Both the position numbers and the translations under genes were made by a program. Positions 32,601 through 45,440 of a DNA stretch of 64,000 nucleotides are shown one piece after another (position 1 is the first letter of the stretch; every line of letters starts with the position of its first letter). The stretch comes from Anadara kagoshimensis (taxonomy: Eukaryota > Mollusca > Bivalvia > Arcoida > Arcidae). Under the pieces are notes generated by a model. It saw only the letters and a list, made by a program, of their open reading frames with translations, was not told where the DNA came from and did not search any database. The DNA lies in contig CM037870.1 in assembly GCA_021292105.1 (NCBI GenBank), forward strand, positions 21,771,424-21,835,423. Reading direction: 5' to 3'.

Positions 32601-34195
32601 TCAATAGACTCCTTATAGTTGGCTCTATGCACATATAATGATCTGAGTGGTCTGTGATATTTATCTATTACATTGTGGACAGGTGTACTAGTGCTGTAAA
32701 GATTGACATACAAAGCAAATCAAAAATACATCATATATTATGTTTAGATTAAACCTTGAGGTTAATAACAAAATTTGTCTCATGGGAAAATAGCTGAAAG
32801 AATGCTGAATGCAACATAAAACATTCAACTTACTAACCATCAGCAGAAAACGGAAGTTCTCTAGTGTTGATAAAAATTAACTTTGTTTTTCAATCTATTA
32901 CCAAATTCTGTATCAGGCATTGGTAGGTATTTGTATGCCATAATTTTAAATCTAAATGTAAAAAAAAATAATTATCATTTTAATGTCAAACTTTTGAGAG
33001 GGAAACTAAGTTTTTTTTTCCAATCATTATTTTACGTAACTGTAATAGCCAATTGTATTAACACAGTGAACAACTAAAACATGTTTTCACATCAACAAGA
33101 AATATTTACAGTTACTACAAGTTTTTTATCTACAAATCAAGTGTAAAATGTCTTGTAGCAAGTGTTCCATGTTTTAACAAAACACATCTGTCTGGGCTTT
33201 TGAACATGAACAAAGCTCCAACAAATATGATTCCCATGGCAACCATTATGCTGTTCTTTGCAAACATTTTTCCTGGAAGATTGGCTTAAGCTAACTTTTT
33301 TGTTCATACAAAATATTTTTGTATGTCATCTCCATGGAATGGTCATTTAGACAGAACAACATTAATGGAAACCATAATATGTTTTTTGTATCCATATCTT
33401 TTGTTTTATCAAGATTTGAAAATAATATGTGAACAAGGCTCAAACTTAGGTCATCTTCATAGGAAAATCTTAAACTTGCAATGTGTTATTCATGTTTGTA
33501 TCCCAACATGTGTTTTTGTGTATTTTTGGACAAGTTAACCCTTCATTGATATAGTCTTGGTAACAATGTGTTTATGTATGATAAACAAATATTTATTAGA
33601 TTTATTATTGTGTATTGCATTCATTGTCTTTGCACTGTGTATATAGATTTTTATTCATTTATTAAAAGTATCGGGAACAACCACATCAATCAGAGGAATT
33701 GATGATAAAACAGTTTTTGTTTCAGTAAAAAATTTCAATTTTCAAAATACAGAGCAATTAGCTGTATGCCAAGTCATGTGTCCTTAAATAAACAAGATCC
33801 AAAATGTAAAAAAGGAAATAACTCAAACTTCAAAAGTTATGTGAATATGCATGTACACAACCAAATATGGCTCTCACAAATCAAATTTACACAGAAATCA
33901 AAACTGTATAAATTAAAAATGTCTGGGGGAATTTTTCTTACATTGATCATAGATCATATCTAATAAATGGTGCTCTGTGTTTGTCTAGAAGTTAATTTGT
34001 TGTGTAATGATGAGATGCATTTAATTTTTCACATTTTATTTATTTTGAATTTACAAATCCATGTAAGTTTAGTGAAGTGCCTTTTTATGCATTTTCAAAC
34101 AATATTTTGTTTACCAAGAAGGAAGAAAAATAATTGCAATTTGTTGTATGCACATCCCAGAATCTCTTTTTTTTGGCTCTTTATCTTTTGTATAA
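32601..34195. other. Intergenic, no gene seen
   Basis: AT-rich; ORFs at 32883, 33323, 33766 and 33967 are short, hydrophobic or biased, and show no domain. Confidence 0.5.
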
Positions 34196-34199
34196 AAAA

Positions 34200-34860
34200 C
34201 TTAGCAGAGTGATATTAACAAGAGATATACAGTATGGAAAGAGGATGTGTTGCAAACCAAATTGGAGTCATCAAGGTCAAGGTCAAGGAACACAAAAACT
34301 TTGTAAATTGCACTTTTTCATTTGTTTCTGCACTATAAAATATGTATAAAAGAAGTATCAAAGTGATATTAACAAGAAAAAGATGTGTGCATACTAAAGT
34401 AGAGTCCTTAAGGTCACAGGACCATAAAAACTGCATTTTTACATCAGTTTCTGCTATATAACTTTTGTTATAGCATTTGTTATAACTTTTGTTATAACAG
34501 GCATCAAAGTGATATTAACAAGAGATCTACATTTTTGAAAGAGGATGTGTCAGGTACCAAACTAGAGTCATCAAGATTAAGGTCAAGGTCACAGGTCCAT
34601 AAACTTTGAAAATTTCACTTTTTCATCTGTTTCTGTATAAAAAGAGGTATTAAAGTGATATAAGCAATATATAAATAGTATGTCAAGTACCAAATTGGTT
34701 TTATCAAGGTCAAGGTCACAGAACCATAAAAACTTTGAAAATTGCACTTTTTCATTATTTTCTGTTCTGTTAAATTGATACTAACAAGGTGTATACAGTA
34801 TGGAAAGAGGATGTGTTGCATACCAAAGTTAAGATCATAGAATCATAAACTTTTTGGATT
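34200..34860. repeat. Tandem repeat of about 150 bp, 4-5 diverged copies
   Basis: Units share AAAGTGATATTAACAAGAGA, GGAAAGAGGATGTGT, ATCAAGGTCAAGGTCA and TTGCACTTTTTCAT. Spacing shrinks from about 153 to 120 bp. It belongs to the same broad GGTCAAGGTCA-bearing repeat class as the cores elsewhere, but the sequence otherwise differs. Confidence 0.8.
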
Positions 34861-36610
34861 TTGTAATTGTTTTTACGATCTATTTTGGTTTTCAGTGATG
34901 ATTATTTCATCCAACATTCTTTTAAACAAAAGACAAAGAGTTAAGGTTTCTATGAAGCCATTGTTTGGGGTTCACCTCTAGCTGGTAATTCCTTGATATA
35001 AGTGAAATAATTTTGAGTGGGAGAGTATACTCCATTTAATCAATCTATCATAAATGAAATGGGGACATATTTGTCATATCGACTCTAAACTCTTGTTCAA
35101 AATTTTTATTGATTTTAATGAGAAACATTTTGAAAACTTAATGCAAATTCTATAGTTTTATAACTCTTCAAAATTTATATCAACCCTATTCCTTGAGCTT
35201 TGTTGCAAGGACTGTGTTTTATAATTTGTATCATTGTCAGCCATGACAAAGATAATGCCTTACCTGTTTATCCAATGCAGCCTTGAAGTATTTTAATGAA
35301 GCTGTGATTTAATTTGGTAAAAATTGTCATTAAATGACAATCCAGTCCGAGTTAAATTAAATACTGTAAAGTTGCTATGCAAATTTTAAATTTATGAGAG
35401 AAATTGAAATCATAATTGCAAATGGTCATTCATATGCAAAAGGGTCCTAAGGTAATAGGTTTGAGAATTTTTGAAGCACCAACATTGGGTTATACAAAAA
35501 TAATAATTAAATAGAAATCATCCCAATAGTTGTGGAGAAATTTATATTCTTTATTTGCATTAGCCCTTTGCAATTTTCTGTATTTTACATGCAGTGTAAA
35601 AGTATTGCTTTATTATGACTTATAATATAGGCAGGATATTCTCAGTTACAGAATTGTAATATTATTATAAATATGATGATGTGGAGTTGTTCCCCTTACT
35701 TTGTAATATAGTGTGGATGCAGAATGAGCTAAAACTTGAGATTGAATATTAAAACTTTGTTTGTATCTGATTAATGTAGTTATTTAATACTGCACAGTAA
35801 TGACAAGGAAATTCAGTCTTAATTTATATTTTTATCATACAGTAAATTATCTTTATTTGGACCATATCTTGTGTATTTAAAATGCCTACACTGAAGAAAC
35901 TTATTAATATAAAAATAAATTAATCTTTAACCCATATAGAGAAACAAAAGTTAGAAATGCTTAGAATTTAAAGTTCACAATTCAGATGTGCTTTTTTCAG
36001 TATAAATAAATCCAATAACCATTTACAGAACTGAAGAAATATTGATATATAGATATAACATGGTTGATCCAAACAAAGTTTTAAAATCTCAACTTGGGTT
36101 TTTTCTCTGTCTATATCACTCCATAATTTTGCTTTTTGGGGTGGCTAAACTTTCATGGTGCTTAAAATTTCTAGATTTAAAGCAGATCATTTTTAACTAA
36201 ATAATTCTTAGCCATTATAAGAGGTGATTATATATTAAAAAAGGAAATGGTTTTAAGTGTATAAAATACAAAATTGATATGAAAGCATCATTGATGAAAA
36301 TTAAAAAGGAAACATTAAATCTGTTTTAAAACTGATCTATTGGTTGAGTAAGCATATGTCAAGGATTGTATTTTTAATTGTTGAGTGTAATCAAATGGTT
36401 TTATTCCTTTTTTATGTAATAGTTGCTCTATGGTGATGCAACTCTAAAAATAACTGAATTACTGCTTGATGCATTAATATTCTCTCCGACGATGTGTATT
36501 ATTTATAATGTTGGTGGTCGATTTCCTCTCGGAAAATGTCTTTAGTGCTAGATGTATTCAGGCTTTTGTTAAAAAATAAAATGGTAGAAATATCATAAAA
36601 TGTTTGTTTT
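34861..36610. other. Intergenic, no gene seen
   Basis: AT-rich, single-copy in this window, no coding signal. Confidence 0.5.
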
Positions 36611-36612
36611 TA

Positions 36613-39381
36613 TTTTTACCTCGCCTGAGCACTTCTGCTCAAGTGAGCTATTATGATAAGTTTTTGCCCATCGTGTGTCTTGCATTGTGCAACATGCATT
36701 TTATGTCAACTTTTCATTGTTAACACTCTAAAGGCCAGTTTTATTTCAATCTTCTTCAGACTTGTCCAGAACAATCTTCATGACTAAGCTAGGTCCGATT
36801 GTATATGGGTCATGTTGACCTAGAATAATCTTCATGACTAAATGTAAGTCAAGTGGGTCATATGGGTTATGTCGGCCCAATAAGTAGGTCACTAGATCAA
36901 ATCAGAAAATCATTGTTGACCCTCTAAACAGCACATTTTCCATCCAATCTTCATCCAACTTATCCAGAAAAAAATATCATTACGCCAAGTGTAAAATAGT
37001 TCATGTTGGGCCAATAAGTAGGTCACTAAGTTATATTATAGAAAAACATTGTTAACCCCCTAGACAAAACATTTTTCATCCAATCTTCATCAAACTTGCC
37101 CAGAAGGATTTTCATGACCAAATCTATGTAAAATGTGTTTATGGGTCACCTTTGGTCAATAAGTAGGTCACTATGTTAAATCATAGAAAAACCTTGTTAA
37201 CACTCTAGGGTCCATATTTTTTGTCACATCTTCATATAATTTGTCCAGAACGATCTTCATGTCAAGAGCCAGGTCAAGTTCCTATATGGGTCATGTTGGA
37301 TCAATAAGTAGGTCACTAGGTCAAATCATAGAAAAACTTTGTTAACACTCTTGAGTCCATATCTTTGTTCAATCTTCACATAATTTGTCCAGAATGATCT
37401 TCATGACAAAAACTAGGTCAAGTTCTTATATGGGTCATGTTGAATCAATAAGTATGTCACTAGGTCAAATCATAGAAAAAACCTTGTTGAAATTCGAGTT
37501 CCCATTTTTTGTCCAATTTTCATATAACATTCTTTGAATGATCTTGACCAAATCTAGTTAAAATTTCTAAATGGGTCATCTTTGTTCATTAAGTAGGTCA
37601 CTAGGTCAAATCATAGAAATACCTTGTTTACCCTCTAGTCAGCATTTTTCGTCCAATCTTAATCAAACTTACCCAGAAAGATTTTCATGACAAAATTTAT
37701 GTCAAGTATTATGGGTCATGTGCCAATAAATAGGTCACTAGGTCAAATCATTGAAAAATATAGTTAACTCTCTAGACAGCACATTTTTCATCCAACCTTG
37801 ATCAAACTTATTAAGAATAATCTTTATGACCACATCTTCTCCTAGTGTGTAGTTGGGCCAATAAGTAGATATATGCCATAAGTAGATCACCAGGTCAAAC
37901 CATAGAAAATTATTGTTTACCCTTTAGACACCACAATTTTCATCTAACCTTCATCAAACTTGTTCAGAATGTTCTTCATAAGAAAATTTATGTCATGTGT
38001 GTATATCGGTCATGTTGGGCCAAAAAGTAGGTCACTAGGTCAAATCATAAAAAAACCTTGTAAATGCTCTAGACACCACATTTTCTGTCCAACCTTCATC
38101 AAACTTACCCAGATTATCATGACCAAACTTGTTTCAAGTGTGTATATAGGTAAGTTGGGCCAATAAGTAGGTCACTAGGCCAAATCATTGAAAAACATTT
38201 TTATTCCACTAGACACCACAGTTTTCATTAAACTTTTATCAAACATGTCAACAATGACCTTTATGACAGATTCTATGTCAAGTGTATATAATATGAGTCA
38301 TATTGGGCCATTAAGTAGGTCACTAAGTCAAATCATAGGAAATCCCTGTTAACCCTCTAGACAGCACAGTTCCCATCCAATCTTCATCAAACTTTCTGGA
38401 CCCAGAAATATCTTCATGATCGAATATATGTCAAGTGTATATAAAGGTCATGTTGGGCCACTGGTTCAAACCATTGAAAAACATTGTTAACCCACTAGAT
38501 AGCACATTTTTCATACCCAGAATGATATTCATTACCTAATCTATGTATGTATATGGGTCATGTTGGGCCAATAAGCAGGTCACTAGGTCAAATAATAATA
38601 ATAGAATCTATCATGAGTATCCATGTAGGATAGGGAAATCTCACCCGAGGGGTTGAATATTTCAGTCGGAGACGAGGCTTGCTTAGGGTGAGATTTCCCT
38701 ATCCTACATGGATAAACTCATGATTGATTCTTTTTCTTTCATTTTGATGACAATTTTTTACTTGAAGTATCAGTCACATCGACATCGACGACATCTTTGT
38801 AAATCTAACTTTGTTATTTAAAGTTTTACATAAAAATAAATATGACCATCGGACAGAATATACCCGATTTTGGTTTATACAAATGTATAAACTAGAAAAC
38901 AAAGCCATTTATTCTAATCTCCCAAAATAAACATTTGAAACGCAGTGAAAATATCTAAATTTTGGAGACTCGGGTGTCATTTTCCCACAAGATGACGTCA
39001 TGTCTCGACAATATGACATCATCCAATTGTCCTTGATTGTGACGTCACTGAAAGCCGCTAGAGGAGGTGAAGATAAGCATGTGGAGGTGAAGATAGAAAT
39101 TTCTTCCATCGTTTCTTCAAGCGGAAATCTCTATCTCAAACATAGGAAGATGGAAGAAAAAAACCCTTTTAAATGCTGTAGACACTACATTTTCAATCCA
39201 ATCTCATCAAACTTGCCTGGAATGATCTTCGAGCACAAAATCATCATCTTTAGCCAATAAGCTGTTCATTTCATCAAACTATTGAAGAACTATGTTAACC
39301 CTATATACATTACATTTTTGGAAAAATGTGCAGAATTCAATTGATTCTCAGGTAAGCACCAGGGCCAGATGACCCTCTTGT
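36613..39381 (+). mobile_element. Dispersed tandem-core element interrupted by a foldback insertion
   Basis: The head is TTTTACCTCGCCTGAGCAC with hairpin GAGCACTTCTGCTC, then GTGAGCTATTATGATAAG. About a dozen diverged core units of roughly 140-150 bp follow, each with AGTAGGTCACTAGGTCAAATC, ACACCACATTTTCATCCAA and GGGTCATGTTGGGCCAATA variants. Core sequence stops near 38600 and resumes near 39165, after an inserted element. The tail is CAGGTAAGCACCAGGGCC then ACCCTCTTGTT. No coding capacity. Confidence 0.7.
38608..39165. mobile_element. Foldback insertion inside the tandem-core element
   Basis: Arms GAATCTATCATGAGTATCC ... GGATAGGGAAATCTCACCC (38613-38655) and GGGTGAGATTTCCCTATCC ... CTCATGATTGATTC (38688-38730) form a long near-perfect hairpin around a loop of about 35 bp. 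A further 430 bp of non-core sequence follows before the array resumes with AAATGCTGTAGACAC. This part contains two perfect TGACGTCA sites (38993, 39040). Exact ends are uncertain because the host unit is diverged. Confidence 0.65.
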
Positions 39382-41096
39382 TATTACATTTGTATTTATA
39401 AGCAGAGACATGTGTATATATATTTCTCCATTCTAAGTCATTAAATTTTAAATCTGTCAGCATAAACTGTAGGAGAACTTACAGCATATTTTTGTTGTGC
39501 AATAGTTTCTATACCCTGCCACACAGTGGAATTAGAGACACATGATCAGATGGTAACTAACTCTTAATTCAAGGACAGTCCTAGTTTGGCTGCATGAAAT
39601 GTCTTTTAAAAAGGCATTCAATTTCACATTGCTTTAATCTATCAAACTGCCAAATGATAGGTTAAAGGCAAATATATTGGGTGCTGATCCTGAAAAGGAC
39701 TGATGTCCCATCTAAGGTGAGTATGGGTATCATAATCTGAGTCATTCAACTTCAATGAAACTGGATTAAGCTTCAACCTCATGAGCCAACCTCATTAATA
39801 CGTTGTAGAAAGATATAATGTAATACAAATGTACCATTCTTTCACTGACAGAGATTGTCAGCTAAAAATCACATGTGATGAGAAGTGTTATGTTTTAAAT
39901 TGAACAGGTCTCATAGAACAAACACTGCAAGACATTGCTAGTATTATAATTTGTTTATTTATACTGTTATCTTTTTAAATATTGTGCACACTAGCTAAAA
40001 CAGAATATATGGAATGTCCAACATAAAAAATACATAATATCATGGTTCAATAATAACATGGCTCAGTTTACAATCATAAGCTAGACTTAGCTTAACTAAA
40101 ATATACTTTTTCTTAAAATTGTCACTTATGAGCTTGAAATTTGAATGAAATGAAATATCAAAACTTATTAGAAAAGTAATTAAAATAAACAATTTTCTAG
40201 TACGGGAGTATGTTTAACAGCATACTGACTCTGTCATAACAAGAACATGATTGCAATGCAACCAGCCAAGGGTTTGTCTGAGAAGGATATTACTAGAAGA
40301 AAAGACATGAAGTGATGAGGAAGATTGGTAGACAACCAAAAGATAAAAAATGTTGATTTTTGACACTAATTCTAAGTGAAACCAAACCTAGAGCATCATT
40401 GCAATGTAATATTTTGGGTTTTGTCTGCTGAAGATATATGTAGGAGAAATGTACACAAAGCAATCTGCTAGATTGGCAGACACTCACCATCATAAGCTAT
40501 GGAAAAACAGCCTTGATGATCTTATGATCTGAATAATACACTGGGATGGTTCCACAGGTGACATCAGGAAATTGTTTGTTATAATAAGGTTAATTGAAGA
40601 TCCATAAATGGTTGTGGGTAATCTCTACAAGTTGACACTATCCCAATATTTCAAAACATTACTGGAGTTGAGTCTTATCAGATGAGTTCAACTGGAGTTG
40701 AGTCTTATCAGATGAGTTCAACAAGTCTATATTGATATTACTCATTAATTTTGCAGAACTTTCTTGCAAGTGAATTTGATGAATACTACATAACATTTCC
40801 AAAAATGATGCAGTTGGTGTTTTTGGATGATTATAAACAAATAAAATGTTAATATCATGATTTTTGACGGTTATAATATGAGACAGCACAATTTTGACTC
40901 CATTTGCAAATACACATATATTGTAGGCACTCAGGCTGAATAAGATTTTTACTATACATGCAAAGCCCAAATGGTTCGTGTGATGTAGAATTACATGGTA
41001 ACTTGGATCTGAAATCCTGTTGATACTGATAGAAGTTTTCTAAAGTTGTTGTTTATCCTTGTCAGCTGAAGAGAACCTTGTTTCACAAGAGCCAAC
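39382..41096. other. Intergenic, no gene seen
   Basis: Mostly single-copy. A perfect 30-bp tandem duplication (ACTGGAGTTGAGTCTTATC..., about 40661-40721) is the only repeat. ORFs at 40293-40493 and 40659-40970 (-) show no domain; the latter's C-terminal duplication reflects this repeat. Confidence 0.5.
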
Positions 41097-41842
41097 AATG
41101 TCACAGTGATTTAGACTGAAGTCATTTTGTCACCGTGATTTAGACTGAAGTCATTTTGTCACAGTGATTTAGACTGAAGTCATTTTGTCACAGTGATTTA
41201 GACTGAAGTTATTTTGTCACAGTGATTTAGACTGAAGTCATTTTGTCACAGTGATTTAGACTGAAGTCATTTTGTCACAGTGATTTAGACTGAAGTTATT
41301 TTGTCACAGTGATTTAGACTGAAGTCATTTTGTCACAGTGATTTAGACTGAAGTTATTTTGTCACAGTGATTTAGACTGAAGTCATTTTGTCACAGTGAT
41401 TTAGACTGAAGTCATTTTGTCACAGTGATTTAGACTGAAGTTTTTGTCACAGTGATTTAGACTGAAGTTTTTGTCACAGTGATTTAGACTGAAGTCATTT
41501 TGTCACAGTGATTTAGACTGAAGTCATTTTGTCACAGTGATTTAGACTGAAGTCATTTTGTCACAGTGATTTAGACTGAAGTCATTTTGTCACAGTGATT
41601 TAGACTGAAGTTTTTGTCCAGTGATTTAGACTGAAGTTATTTTGTCACAGTGATTTAGACTGAAGTTATTTTGTCACAGTGATTTAGACTGAAGTTATTT
41701 TGTCACAGTGATTTAGACTGGTCATTTTGTCACAGTGATTTAGACTGAAGTCATTTTGTCACAGTGATTTAGACTGAAGTCATTTTGTCACAGTGATTTA
41801 GACTGAAGTCATTTTGTCACAGTAATTTAGACTGGTCATTTT
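41097..41842. repeat. 30-bp minisatellite, about 25 units
   Basis: The unit is TGTCACAGTGATTTAGACTG then AAGTCATTTT, with AAGTTATTTT and shortened AAGTTTT variants of 25 bp. Divergence is very low. No ORF of note runs through it. Confidence 0.96.
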
Positions 41843-42149
41843 CGACATCAATTAAATGTGTGTGTAAAGATCTTGCATTTAAAAATGCTATTTTGAATTT
41901 TGAGGCGACATTATATAAGAATGTCAATGAAATTTATTATCACACAGCCTTTATATTTCTTGTTTAACACTTTTATTAACTGATATCTTACCTCCTGTAA
42001 ATTTAGGATGTGCAAACCTTGAAGATTTTTAAGTCTGCTGAGACTTATATCAGAAATACATTGCCATACCTACTAGTATAAAAAACTTCCAAATTATACA
42101 AAGACCATAATATAACTTTCATTGTTTTATCTGTGTTTTTTTGGTCTGA

Positions 42150-42612
42150 TTCTTTTAAATTCTTCTACTGGGTTGTTAGTTTTGTAAAGACAAAAACTAG
42201 GTCATAACCTTGACCTGATTTTGAAGGTCAGTGCAAAACACACCTTCAAATGAAAAATCTATGTGATTATCTTTTACAATAGCTGAGATACAGCATTAAA
42301 ATTTTGCCACCATTTTAAGTGTATGAAGGGCCATAACTCCAAAACAGGGCGGTGGACAGATCTGAAGATCAAACCCAGATTTGTATATTATTAATATGTT
42401 TCCCTGTACCAAATATTATGTTCATGCTTTAAACTTTTCTAAGGATATTACCTTGAAACCTAATTTTGTTATTTCAGTGTATAAAGGGCAATAACTCCAA
42501 AACTGTCGGACAGTGGGACAGACAAACAAATGGTCAGACGGATGACTGGATAGACTGACAACAAAATTTCTGTGTGAAAACATTGCCACTTCATGTTGCA
42601 GGGTATCAAAAG
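42150..42612 (+). mobile_element. Fragment of a dispersed repeat (GGCAATAACTCCAAAAC type)
   Basis: It contains AGGTCATAACCTTGACCTG, two units of GGGCCATAACTCCAAAACAG / GGGCAATAACTCCAAAACTG and a tail rich in GGACAGACAAACAAATGG-like GACxGA repeats, ending near TGCAGGGTATCAAAAGG. The region 61890-62350 has a similar plan. Confidence 0.5.
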
Positions 42613-42644
42613 GTTAAACACTAACACATGACTGTTTGAGTTTA

Positions 42645-43548
42645 GGAGGAAAGTAACATTACCTTAACCAATCACTGATATAGACAAAGATTACCTTAAC
42701 CAATCACTGATATAGACAAAGTAATATTACCTTAACCAATCACTGATATAGACAAAGATTACCTTAACCAATCACTGATATAGACAAAGATTACCTTAAC
42801 CAATCACTGATATAGACAAAGATTACCTTAACCAATCACTGATATAGACAAAGTAATATTACCTTAACCAATCACTAATATAGACAAAGATTACCTTAAC
42901 CAATCACTGATATAGACAAAGATTACCTTAACCAATCACTGATATAGACAAAGATTACCTTAACCAATCACTGATATAGACAAAGTAATATTACCTTAAC
43001 CAATCACTGATATAGACAAATATTACCTTAACCAATCACTGATATAGACAAAGTAATATTACCTTAGCCAATCACTGATATAGACAAAGTAATATTACCT
43101 TAGCCAATCACTGATATAGACAAAGATTACCTTAACCAATCACTGATATAGACAAAGATTACCTTAACCAATCACTGATATAGACAAAGTAATATTACCT
43201 TAACCAATCACTGATATAGACAAAGTAATATTACCTTAACCAATCACTGATATAGACAAAGTAACATTACCTTAACCAATCACTGATATAGACAAAGATT
43301 ACCTTAACCAATCACTGATATAGATAAAGTAACATTACCTTAACCAATCACTGATATAGATAAAGTGATATAACCTAAACCAATCACTGATATAGATAAA
43401 GTGATATTACCTTAACCAATCACTGATATAGATAAAGTGATATTACCTTAACCAATCACTGATATAGATAAATTGATATAACCTAAACCAATCAATGATA
43501 TAGATAAAGTGATATTACCTTAACCAATCACTGATATAGATAAAGTGA
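42645..43548. repeat. 32/36-bp minisatellite, about 27 units
   Basis: The unit is GATTACCTTAACCAATCACTG-type followed by ATATAGACAAA; a 36-37-bp form has GTAATATTACC in place of GATTACC. A derived subtype with ATATAGATAAAGTGATA fills the last third (from about 43320). Confidence 0.96.
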
Positions 43549-44395
43549 ATTTTCTCAATGAAAATAAAGTTTACAATGACAAAGCTACAAATGATACATC
43601 AATGAAAATTATATAAAGTTTCATGTTTAAAGTATACATGCATCTTTTATCAGTATTTCTTAAACACTTAATGTTCTTGTAACATGTGTACTGAACAAGG
43701 ATTTAATTTATTTGAAAAGTTTTAATATTAAAGTGAGAATATACCTACATAGATTATAATCTGTATGATGAATGTTGCTATGGCAATTATGTGAAATATT
43801 TTAAAGTTATTTTTCAATGTCTTTTAGAACATTCAAAGTATAATGTCTTAAATTATCCATTGCCTTCTATGTATACTTTTTAAAAGTTCATAAAGACAAT
43901 GGAAAATGACCCTTAAATAATGACAATAAACTTGTTAAATGGTTAAGTTCCATGCTAGAAATCTGAATTTTGTAAAATATATAATATACTGTAAAATGGT
44001 GGAATTCAACTACACATAATTATACAAAAACACTTGTAGACAAATGTTAATTCTCAGAAGCTGGCAAACCATGAATCAATGACCCAAAAGCAATGTTATA
44101 TTTTAATCAATTTAGGAAAATATAACCCTTACACACATTTTTTTTTATCAAGTGACTTGAGATTCAATTAATGTCAACAATGAAGGAAGGTGACCCTACT
44201 TTTAGTTTACTCCCTTTTCACTGTATACATAGTGCCAATATCACAGTGATGATAAAGTGACAAGGCATGGTTCATCTTAACACATTGTTGACTGAAGGTG
44301 TTGTTTATGTTTAGACAGGGTTTCAGTTTACTCAGGCTTAGTTTAGACACTGTATATTTTAATTGATCGATATGTAATGTGTATTGTACAATATC
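43549..44395. other. Intergenic, no gene seen
   Basis: AT-rich single-copy sequence without coding signal. Confidence 0.5.
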
Positions 44396-44399
44396 TCAA

Positions 44400-45440
44400 A
44401 AGCAAATAGTGAAATAAACATTGCATCCCTTCAAAATATTCTCCACAGTTTAAAATACATATTTTCATTCTCTGAATCCATTTCTGAAATGTGTGACAGT
44501 ATGCTGATTAAGGAAAATCTCCGAGGCACTGACTGACAACTGAGTTAAAGGCTTGTCTAGACTTGTAATGGCAAACAGATAAAAACTTTTCACATTTTGG
44601 ATATAGAAAAAAGTCACATGGGACTAGATCTTGAGAATGTGGTGGGTGTGGAAAGATGTTAACCCTCTCTGACATGAAGAAGACAAACATGCCTATATCC
44701 TGACACAGCTTGTCATTAAAGATAATATTTCTTGTGCTTTTTTTTTTAGTTAGTATAACATTTCAGTAATAACAACCTTAACACTTTTGCCCTTTGGCAC
44801 CAAAATTTGTATGACTATACCATCACATGAAAAGAATATGCAATAAAAACCTTTTTAGTGCTTATTCTTCTTTAGGCAACTACTTTCTGCTGTATTTAGT
44901 TAGCCATATTTTGTTTCCAATTTTTCTTACAGGTTCCAAATAGTGAAACCATGTTTCATCACAAGTAACAAAGTTTGCAAATTGTCTTTGATTGAATTTG
45001 GGAAACATTTTGAGCACTTGTTTAGAGGATTGTACTCTACCTATTTTAGCCATTTGTTGACACATGCATGGGATATATCTGGCAGAAATCTTTCGTACTT
45101 TCAAAATATGCTTAAAATGAAATGCAGCAACAATAGCAATATTTCAGCTTTAGCAATATCACGAATTGCGTATCTGCTATCACTTTCAATCATTTCCCAG
45201 ACTTTTGAGACATTTGCCTTGCTGTTACTGTCACAGGTTGACCACATTTTGCTGCATCTTTGACAGACTCTTTGCTAGTCATAAATTTCTTTCTCCACCT
45301 ATGAACTGTCTCATAAGATATCTCATCAGACCCATAAACTTGCCCAATTCAGTAAAATTCTGTATAACTGAATGACCAAGTTTTGAGCAAACTTTTACAT
45401 AAAATCTAATTTCTTTTATATTCTCAACCTGTTTCCCAAT
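44400..45440 (-). mobile_element. Decayed mariner-type DNA transposon, minus strand
   Basis: Read on the minus strand from about 45430, conceptual translation shows RFYVKVCSKLGHS, VYGSDEISYETVHRWRKKF (N-terminal HTH), TCDETWFHYLEPVRKIGNK with the first catalytic Asp block (about 44970-44920), ILVPKGKSVKV, HPPHSQDLVPCDFFLYPK (about 44640-44590, the third-Asp motif PDLxPCDFFLFP) and a C-terminal GEYFEGM (about 44430). These fit a single mariner-family transposase. Stops and frame changes make it inactive. It belongs to a different subfamily from the 31.7-kb copy. Terminal inverted repeats were not found by eye. Confidence 0.88.

Noticed and set aside
41097-43548. CRISPR-like regular arrays
   Set aside because: The units are contiguous tandem repeats with no unique spacers, in a eukaryotic context.
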